Source of the DNA: a bacterium 1XD8-76
GTDB taxonomy: Bacteria; Bacillota; Clostridia; Lachnospirales; Lachnospiraceae
NCBI GenBank assembly: GCA_003611955.1
Contig: RAZE01000012.1
Span: 1-64,000, forward strand
Direction: 5' to 3'
DNA length: 64,000 bases
A program made the position numbers and the translations under genes. Positions 58,908 through 64,000 of the stretch are shown one piece after another. Below the pieces are notes generated by a model. The model made no database searches, was not told the origin of the DNA, and worked only from the letters and a program-made list of their open reading frames with translations. The stretch's first letter is position 1, and every line of letters starts with the position of its first letter.

Positions 58908-59180
58908 TTAAATCCTGTGCATCATATCAAAAATCTCTTCTTTCTGGCACTTGATGATCACACCGATCTCCTCCCCGAGAATTCGCAATTCCTCCGAAAT
59001 CTCCGCCGATTTTTTGGCAGCCCCGGCGGTATCCACTATCATCATCATATTGAAATATCCCTGCACGATGGTCTGGGAAATATCCAGAATATTGATTCCG
59101 TTCTCCGCCAGATAGGTACACACTTTTGCGATAATACCCACAGTGTCTTTTCCCACTACTGTGATAATTGTCTTTTTCAT
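58908..59180 (-). CDS. ACT-domain protein (UPF0237)
   Basis: A 90-residue protein consisting of an ACT domain pair-type fold: KKTIITVVGKDTVGIIAKVC, GINILDISQTIVQGYFNMMM, then helix EISEELRILGEEIGV. It is related to glycine-cleavage regulators (GcvR-like) and likely binds a small ligand or partners with UPF0210. ATG 59180 has AGGAGG six bases upstream. The frame is open for 60 more codons upstream but that stretch has no family match. Confidence 0.92.
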   Translation of the reverse strand: MKKTIITVVGKDTVGIIAKVCTYLAENGINILDISQTIVQGYFNMMMIVDTAGAAKKSAEISEELRILGEEIGVIIKCQKEEIFDMMHRI

Positions 59181-59387
59181 TTTATTCCTCCTGATTTGCT
59201 TTCTTAATTGTTCATAATTTCTTTTTTCAATACTTTTAAAAAGGTTTTCTTTAATTCTTTTTCTTCTCCTCCGAAAGGCTATTAAATTCTGTATTTTGAA
59301 TCGCCCCTTCCAGCACATACAAATCGCCACAGCTTTTCTGATACTCATCTCATTCCTCACAACTGTGCTGTCTTCCCGCGCGTCCCA

Positions 59388-60185
59388 TTATATGCAAATC
59401 ACCTCGGAAACCTCGCTCCGCTTCGCCACATACAGCGGAAAATCCCCTCCTTTATAGGGAAGTTCCGACATCGTCACCTCCGCGCGGACCGTCTCGTAGG
59501 CGAGCTCCGGCAGATTGTTCTCCTTGCTCAGATGAGAGAGCACGATCGCTTTCAGGTTGTCGTGCAATATCCGGCACAACAGTTTTCCCGACGCCTCGTT
59601 GGAGAGATGCCCCCTCTCCCCCATAATCCGGCGCTTCAGCGGATAAGGGTACGGTCCGACCTCCAACATATTGACGTCATGGTTTGCCTCCAGAAACAAG
59701 ATATCCATCTCCTTCAGATTCTCCACGATATAGTCATTATAAACGCCGAGGTCTGTCACCACGGCGCCTTTCTGCTTCCCATGACTGATCTTATACGCCA
59801 CCGGCTCCGCCGCGTCGTGACTGATCCGTATCGGTGTAACAACCATGTCTTTCACCGAATATTTCCTGTCGGATAAGACCACCCGAAACAACTCTTCATC
59901 CACATCGCCGATGCGGCCATCCGCCAAAATACCTCTTCTGGTTCCCTCCGTACAATAGATCGGAATCTGATATTTCCTGGAAATCACTCCCAGCCCCTGA
60001 ATATGGTCCGCATGTTCATGGGTAATAAAGATCCCGTCGATATCCCGCATGGACAAATTCAGTTCCGCAAGCCCCTTCTCCATTCTTTTTCCGCTGATAC
60101 CCGTATCGATCAGAAGATGGGTAGTCTCGGATCCCGCATAAATACAATTGCCGCTGCTTCCGCTGGCAATACTGCACATTCTCAT
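59388..60185 (-). CDS. MBL-fold metallohydrolase (YycJ/WalJ-like)
   Basis: A 265-residue cytosolic metallo-beta-lactamase-fold enzyme. The metal-binding motif THEHADHIQG lies at about residues 55-64, preceded by a serine-rich IASGSSGNCIYAG that is typical of the YycJ/WalJ group, and EANHDVNMLE and HLSKENNLPEL carry later ligands. Relatives act as 5'-3' DNA exonucleases affecting replication and mismatch repair. GAGGA precedes ATG by six bases. It is 35 bases after the FtsA-like gene. Confidence 0.88.
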   Translation of the reverse strand: MRMCSIASGSSGNCIYAGSETTHLLIDTGISGKRMEKGLAELNLSMRDIDGIFITHEHADHIQGLGVISRKYQIPIYCTEGTRRGILADGRIGDVDEELFRVVLSDRKYSVKDMVVTPIRISHDAAEPVAYKISHGKQKGAVVTDLGVYNDYIVENLKEMDILFLEANHDVNMLEVGPYPYPLKRRIMGERGHLSNEASGKLLCRILHDNLKAIVLSHLSKENNLPELAYETVRAEVTMSELPYKGGDFPLYVAKRSEVSEVICI

Positions 60186-60220
60186 TCGTATTCCTCACGC
60201 CGTCTAATTTCTGTCATTTA

Positions 60221-62356
60221 CTACTCCCAGTGTATATCTATTACGTCACCGTCCTTTAACGGCTGCAGATGTCCTGCCGACACACCGTTGACCATTGTAA
60301 TAAGATTTCCCTTTGCAGTGGATAAATCAAAATCAATAAAATTAAAAATATCCACAAATACATAATCCGCCTTGCCTGTCAATACCACCGGATAGCCATT
60401 GACCATCACAGTCATTGGTATGGAAATTGCCTTTTTTTCGGGCTCTGTCGTCGTTATGGCCTCCTCTTCCCAGTCCTCCGCATCTTCTTCTGTCTCGTCG
60501 ATATCATATTCCTCTGAAACACCGGCCTTCTCCAAAATATCCTGATGATGCTTTGCCTCCTCTCTGGCCCGCAGCTTCTCCGCTTCCGACGCCTCCAGCT
60601 CAGCCCTGTCCACAAAACTCACCAGATAATTTTCATAGACTTTCGTCTCCCGGTCCGCCAGCTTATGATTCACCAGAATCACTTTATCCTCCGGCAGCAG
60701 AATATCCATAAACTCCAACAGCTGCGCCACCGTACAGTAATCCAGCACTTCGATATCGTCCCCCTGCTGGATCTTATAGGATGGAAGCTGATAAATTCCA
60801 TTCACACGGGCATACTTTGTCACATCGATCCGCTTCTCCTGAACCTGGACGGAGATGATATCCCGAAACTCCGGCAGAGAACTGATCGTCATACTGCCCG
60901 GTGCCCCCTCCGTAGACTCTTTCACCCGGATCACATCATTCTCATGGATCGGCGCATAGATATTGGCTTCCCGTCCTCCGATTTTGATAACGGCCGCCTC
61001 TCCCAGCTGGCCTTTTACGCTCCGCGCTTTCCGATTAACCGTAAAACGCAGTTCTTTCCCCCGGCGCGGAAACAGCAGCTCATTGGAAAAATCCGCCTGC
61101 ATCGCTGCGTCCACCACGGAAAGTTTATCGTTGTCGTACAGTTTGATCCGTTTTTCATTGAAAGTCACAACGATAAAATTGTTGTTCTGTTCATAATAAT
61201 TCAGACAGATGCCCAGAGGCGTTACCAGTGTGGAGTCCTTTTTGACGTCCTCCGAAAAAATGATATTTCCCATCACCTCCGCACCGCGAAGAGCGGATCG
61301 CTGATGCTGAATCCCGATCTTCTCCGCCAGCTTATCCGTATAACCGGGGATCTTTCCTCCGCCGCCCACCACAAAGACCGCGCTGACAGGTTTTTCCCCG
61401 TTCAATTCCAATATTTTATCAGCCGCTTCCTCCGCCAGTCTTGTGATCGCCGGATCCAGCACTTTTAACAGATCGGCACTCTTCATCGTCTGAGGCAGTC
61501 CGATAATGTCCTGATAGGTCACCTCATCCCCCTCGCTGAGCTGTCTCTTGATCGCTTCCGCCCCGGCAAAATCCACCAGACATTCCTTTGCAATAATCTC
61601 TGTCAGGGAGTCCCCGGCCAGCGGAATCATGCCGTAGGCGACGATGCTGCCGTCCTCCGTGATACAGATATCGGACGTCCCTGCTCCCACATCCACAAGC
61701 GCCAGATTCAGCATCCGGTAATTTTTCGGGATCGCGACCTGGATCGCCGCGATCGGCTCCAGCGTCAGGCTTGCCACCCGAAGTCCCGCGATCTCCACCG
61801 CCTTATACAGTCCGTCTATCACATCCTCGGGCAGAAAAGTGGCGATCAGATCGGCGCCGATACTGAACGCCTTATGCCCCTCCGGGTTACCGATCGGGTA
61901 TTTATTCATATAGTAACGGATAACGGAATTTCCCACGCAGTAAAAGGACATGGCAGTGTCCTCCTCCGATGTAAATTCCTCATAGGCTTTTTCGATCGCC
62001 ATGGAGCGCAGATTGTAGATATCCTCCACGGTGACTTCCCTGCTCTCGCCGAACTCCAGCATACTATGTACCGTCACCGTCCGCAGCACGCGCCCCGCGG
62101 CCGCAATGCAGACCTCGCTTAACTCTATGCCGACAGCTTTTTCCAGTTCCTCCCTGACTTCGGTAATGGTTTCCCCCACCAGACCGATATCATGGATCTG
62201 CCCATCCAGCATGGATCTGGTCTCATGCTCTCTGATCCGCTGGGCGAGACAGTAGAACTCATCGCCCTTTTTATAGCCCACCGTTCCCACGATGCTTCTG
62301 GTGCCTATATCCAGCCCAAAGACTGTTTTCCCCGATATCTTCTTTACTTTTGCCAC
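60221..62356 (-). CDS. FtsA-like cell division ATPase with long C-terminal extension
   Basis: A 711-residue actin-fold protein. The nucleotide-binding blocks are FGLDIGTRSIVGTVG (phosphate 1), LALVDVGAGTSDICI (phosphate 2) and SAVFVVGGGGKIPGYTD (adenosine), and the insertion between is FtsA-like. Typical FtsA is about 410-440 residues; here about 280 more follow. These include a beta-rich region, an acidic stretch (EYDIDETEEDAEDWEEEA) and a terminal small domain (SIPMTVMVNGYPVVL). No FtsA membrane helix is obvious at the end. GTG 62356 has GGAGG seven bases upstream and overlaps coaE by 13 bases. PilM-like or DnaK-like function is an alternative. Confidence 0.75.
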   Translation of the reverse strand: MAKVKKISGKTVFGLDIGTRSIVGTVGYKKGDEFYCLAQRIREHETRSMLDGQIHDIGLVGETITEVREELEKAVGIELSEVCIAAAGRVLRTVTVHSMLEFGESREVTVEDIYNLRSMAIEKAYEEFTSEEDTAMSFYCVGNSVIRYYMNKYPIGNPEGHKAFSIGADLIATFLPEDVIDGLYKAVEIAGLRVASLTLEPIAAIQVAIPKNYRMLNLALVDVGAGTSDICITEDGSIVAYGMIPLAGDSLTEIIAKECLVDFAGAEAIKRQLSEGDEVTYQDIIGLPQTMKSADLLKVLDPAITRLAEEAADKILELNGEKPVSAVFVVGGGGKIPGYTDKLAEKIGIQHQRSALRGAEVMGNIIFSEDVKKDSTLVTPLGICLNYYEQNNNFIVVTFNEKRIKLYDNDKLSVVDAAMQADFSNELLFPRRGKELRFTVNRKARSVKGQLGEAAVIKIGGREANIYAPIHENDVIRVKESTEGAPGSMTISSLPEFRDIISVQVQEKRIDVTKYARVNGIYQLPSYKIQQGDDIEVLDYCTVAQLLEFMDILLPEDKVILVNHKLADRETKVYENYLVSFVDRAELEASEAEKLRAREEAKHHQDILEKAGVSEEYDIDETEEDAEDWEEEAITTTEPEKKAISIPMTVMVNGYPVVLTGKADYVFVDIFNFIDFDLSTAKGNLITMVNGVSAGHLQPLKDGDVIDIHWE

Positions 62357-62949
62357 TGATAAGCCTCCAATACCTGATCGATCTGTCTGATGCTCTCCGG
62401 GAGGGAGCCACTGTTGTCGATCACCACCGGACAGCTCTCCCGAAACACACTTTCCGGAAGCTGTTTTCCCATAATAGCGGTAATCTTCTCCTCGCTGTAA
62501 CCCCTCGAACACCCAAGGCGCTCCCGCCGTACGCTCTCCCTCGCATAAATATACCACATCTCATCACATATTTTATCGAATCCGTTCTCAATTAGCAATG
62601 CCGCTTCCACAAAAAACAGAGAAATTTCCCCCTTTTTTTTCGCAAGTTCCATACGGCGCACAATCTCCGCCGTGACTGCCGGATGAATAAGCCCGTTTAC
62701 TTTCGCCAAAAGATCACGGTCTTTAAAAATTTTATCCGCCATAACCGCCTTACGGATGCGCCCGTCTCCTCCCACAATATCCTTCCCCATCAGTTCGATC
62801 AAAGGCGCATAACAGGGTCCTCCCGGCTCCTGCAATTCCTTCGCCAGGTCATCCGCCCGGACGATCTCGCAGGGATAATGTTCCCCGATGTAAGACAATA
62901 ATTCCGTTTTTCCACTGCCCACCCCGCCGGTGATGCCGATCGTCCTCAT
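62344..62949 (-). CDS. coaE: Dephospho-CoA kinase
   Basis: Last step of coenzyme A synthesis, phosphorylating the 3'-hydroxyl of dephospho-CoA. The 201-residue P-loop kinase starts with IGITGGVGSGKTELLSYI, has RADDLAKELQEPGG (the substrate aspartate), LIHPAVTAEI and FVEAALLIENGFDKICDEMW. The start overlaps ybaK as ATGA, and the stop lies within the FtsA-like gene. The polA-coaE neighbourhood is typical of Firmicutes. Confidence 0.96.
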   Translation of the reverse strand: MRTIGITGGVGSGKTELLSYIGEHYPCEIVRADDLAKELQEPGGPCYAPLIELMGKDIVGGDGRIRKAVMADKIFKDRDLLAKVNGLIHPAVTAEIVRRMELAKKKGEISLFFVEAALLIENGFDKICDEMWYIYARESVRRERLGCSRGYSEEKITAIMGKQLPESVFRESCPVVIDNSGSLPESIRQIDQVLEAYQWQK

Positions 62950-63422
62950 ACGATATCCTCCAGTGTAAAACGAATCACCTTTGACAGCTCCTCCGGCGCA
63001 ATCTCGATCTGATACCCGATCTTTCCGCCGCTGACCATGATCGTCCGATGACTTTCCGCACTTTTATCCATAAAAGTTTTAAAAAACTTTTTCATCCCGA
63101 CAGGGGAACAGCCGCCGTGAATATAACCGGTAAGATCCAGCAGTTCCTTCGATTTTATCATGCTGATACTCTTCTCCCCAGCCGCATGTGCCGCCTTTTT
63201 CAAATCCAGCTCCCTGTTCACCGGCACCACAAACACATAGTGCTCCCCGGACTTTCCGACTGTCACAAGCGTCTTGAAGACCATCTCCGGATCCTCTCCC
63301 AGCACCTGTGCCACCTCCATACCGCTGATCACCCCCGAATCCACATAGTTGTGGACCGTAAATGGTATCTTTTTCTGTTCCAAAAGCCGGATGGCGTTTG
63401 TTTTTATCTCCGCTCTTTTCAT
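62946..63422 (-). CDS. ybaK: Cys-tRNA(Pro) deacylase (YbaK/EbsC family)
   Basis: Removes cysteine wrongly loaded on tRNA(Pro). The 158-residue protein matches YbaK: TNAIRLLEQKKIPFTVHNY, VFKTLVTVGKSGEHYVFVVP with the catalytic lysine, TGYIHGGCSPVGMKK (the GxGG-like loop) and IMVSGGKIGYQIEIAPEEL. ATG 63422 has GGAG five bases upstream; the longer frame is not used. Co-translated with coaE. Confidence 0.94.
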   Translation of the reverse strand: MKRAEIKTNAIRLLEQKKIPFTVHNYVDSGVISGMEVAQVLGEDPEMVFKTLVTVGKSGEHYVFVVPVNRELDLKKAAHAAGEKSISMIKSKELLDLTGYIHGGCSPVGMKKFFKTFMDKSAESHRTIMVSGGKIGYQIEIAPEELSKVIRFTLEDIV

Positions 63423-63498
63423 ACCCGCTCCAAATCTCCCCGCCGCTTCTTTCCTCTCCTTCTTTTTCCGCACGGACAGCAGGGAGACAAAGGCAAAA

Positions 63499-63885
63499 TT
63501 ATACCTGTTCTCTGTATTCTCCGTCCTCCGTAAACGTCCTTCTCAGCGCTGCCTCCGTCGGGATGGCGGAAATGATCAAAAACAGCGACTGTACTGCACA
63601 CAGTATCCCTCCCACAGTCCCGATCGTATCTGCGGAAGCGTGTATAAACGGAATATGCACCAAAACAGACAGCGGCAGCATCACCCAGCCGATCCTCCAC
63701 CAAAGCCGTCCGCAATGTTCATTCGCAAATTTCCAGGTCTCCAAATTTTTCATGGAACGATTGGAATGATATCCCACACGCCTGTTGATCTTTTGGGGTG
63801 TCTGTCTCCACATAACCCGACCGCAGATGATAAAAGTCGCAGGCACCAGCATATCACAGACAAACATAAACCACCAGAACCACAT
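63499..63885 (-). CDS. SdpI-family membrane protein
   Basis: A 128-residue protein with three or four membrane helices. The central motif QKINRRVGYHSNRSMKNLE, then WKFANEHCGRLWW, is characteristic of the SdpI/YfhL family. In Bacillus, SdpI gives immunity to the toxin SdpC and can sequester a repressor. Here no sdpC or sdpR homologue is present, so immunity is not implied. I take ATG 63885 (GGAGG seven bases before it) rather than the preceding GTG. It lies just after polA. Confidence 0.85.
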   Translation of the reverse strand: MWFWWFMFVCDMLVPATFIICGRVMWRQTPQKINRRVGYHSNRSMKNLETWKFANEHCGRLWWRIGWVMLPLSVLVHIPFIHASADTIGTVGGILCAVQSLFLIISAIPTEAALRRTFTEDGEYREQV

Positions 63886-63900
63886 CACATTTCCTCCACT

Positions 63901-64000
63901 TCAGTGCGCGTCGTACCAGTTATCTCCGGTGCTCAGATCGATCTCCAGCTCCACCGCCAGCTTCGCCGCCTGCCGCATCTCCGTGCCCAGAATCTCCCGC
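63901..64000 (-). CDS. polA: DNA polymerase I, C-terminal end (cut by window edge)
   Basis: Only the last 32 complete codons are in the window, ending in TGA at 63901-63903. The residues EMRQAAKLAVELEIDLSTG and NWYDAH match the extreme C-terminus of DNA polymerase I, where the family ends in W-x-x-A-H or similar. The rest lies beyond 64000. Its stop is 15 bases before the SdpI-family start, so the following genes are probably on the same transcript. Confidence 0.88.
   Translation of the reverse strand, partial: REILGTEMRQAAKLAVELEIDLSTGDNWYDAH

Noticed and set aside
59181..59360. In-frame 60-codon N-terminal extension of the ACT protein
   Set aside because: The extension is very basic with no family match, and AGGAGG stands right before ATG 59180, the normal start for this family.
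60221..62557. Longer reading of the FtsA-like gene, starting 67 codons upstream inside coaE
   Set aside because: The extra residues show no family match, and a clear GGAGG lies seven bases before GTG 62356.
63499..63885. SdpI-family gene as part of a toxin-immunity system
   Set aside because: No toxin, processing or repressor gene of that system lies nearby, and the flanking genes are housekeeping genes.
1..64000. Search for tRNA, rRNA, insertion sequences, prophage and known riboswitches
   Set aside because: None could be supported by reading the sequence; intergenic regions are short and contain mainly promoters, terminators and the elements listed.

Overview
This window is chromosomal DNA of an anaerobic, low-to-mid GC Firmicute of the Clostridia. 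It looks most like a spore-forming member of the Lachnospiraceae. The evidence is a complete set of Rnf ferredoxin:NAD oxidoreductase genes, a sodium-pumping biotin decarboxylase locus, the anaerobic ribonucleotide reductase activase nrdG, a SpoVAF-type GerA germination protein, strong AGGAGG ribosome binding sites and Firmicute gene orders (ylxM-ffh-rpsP-khpA-rimM-trmD, cmk-ispH-rpsA, polA-coaE). I saw no rRNA, tRNA, CRISPR array, transposase or phage gene. Almost all genes lie on the minus strand. The plus-strand exceptions are the citrate synthase, a small XRE regulator, a DUF305 protein, a damaged sigma/anti-sigma pair and tmcAL.

Region 1-10 kb: citrate synthase with a long AT-rich leader; two small DUF4190-like membrane proteins and a divergent XRE regulator with a perfect inverted repeat between them; a SpoVAF-like germination protein; an rnfB-HAD-nrdG-dut operon; and a 773-residue membrane protein with TPR-like and YD-like repeats. 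Region 10-16 kb: a P-loop kinase, an HD phosphohydrolase and the rnfCDGEA operon. rnfB lies 4 kb away from that operon. Region 16-24.6 kb: a DEDD-type exonuclease behind a strongly folded leader, a coiled-coil protein, an orphan cheR, and a probable tetR-rpiR-HI0933-cmk-ispH-rpsA operon read from a consensus promoter with a palindromic operator.

Region 24.6-30 kb: a five-gene biotin-dependent carboxyltransferase/decarboxylase operon holding both a 12S-type and a 5S-type carboxyltransferase plus beta, gamma-like and biotin carrier subunits. With Rnf it gives two ion-pumping systems within 15 kb. Region 30-40 kb: a secreted protein with exact 53-residue repeats under its own promoter and terminator; two D,D-carboxypeptidases flanking scpAB and a phosphoesterase; then the trmD-rimM-khpA-rpsP-ffh-ylxM translation and secretion block. 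The -35 box of that block lies inside the terminator of the preceding gene. Region 40-45 kb: ferritin, an M56/BlaI sensor-repressor pair, two overlapping four-helix DMT proteins, a repeat-bearing spacer, a ZIP metal transporter and a divergent double-DUF305 protein.

Region 45-51.5 kb: a five-gene operon (a DUF1905/C39-like fusion, an EamA transporter, an unknown protein, an RsmF-like methyltransferase, a phosphopantetheinyl transferase), then a DUF212 membrane protein, a TatD-linked-type radical SAM protein and pyridoxamine kinase. Region 51.5-57 kb: an ECF sigma factor and anti-sigma factor that appear joined by a deletion, tmcAL, a MerR-like regulator with an unknown 307-residue partner, and a UPF0210 protein. 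Region 57-64 kb: a chemoreceptor lying between UPF0210 and its usual ACT partner, an MBL-fold hydrolase, a long FtsA-like ATPase, coaE, ybaK, an SdpI-family protein and the 3' end of polA.

All calls are from reading the sequence, without database searches. Start codons were moved from the longest reading frame wherever a clear ribosome binding site or a four-base overlap supported it.
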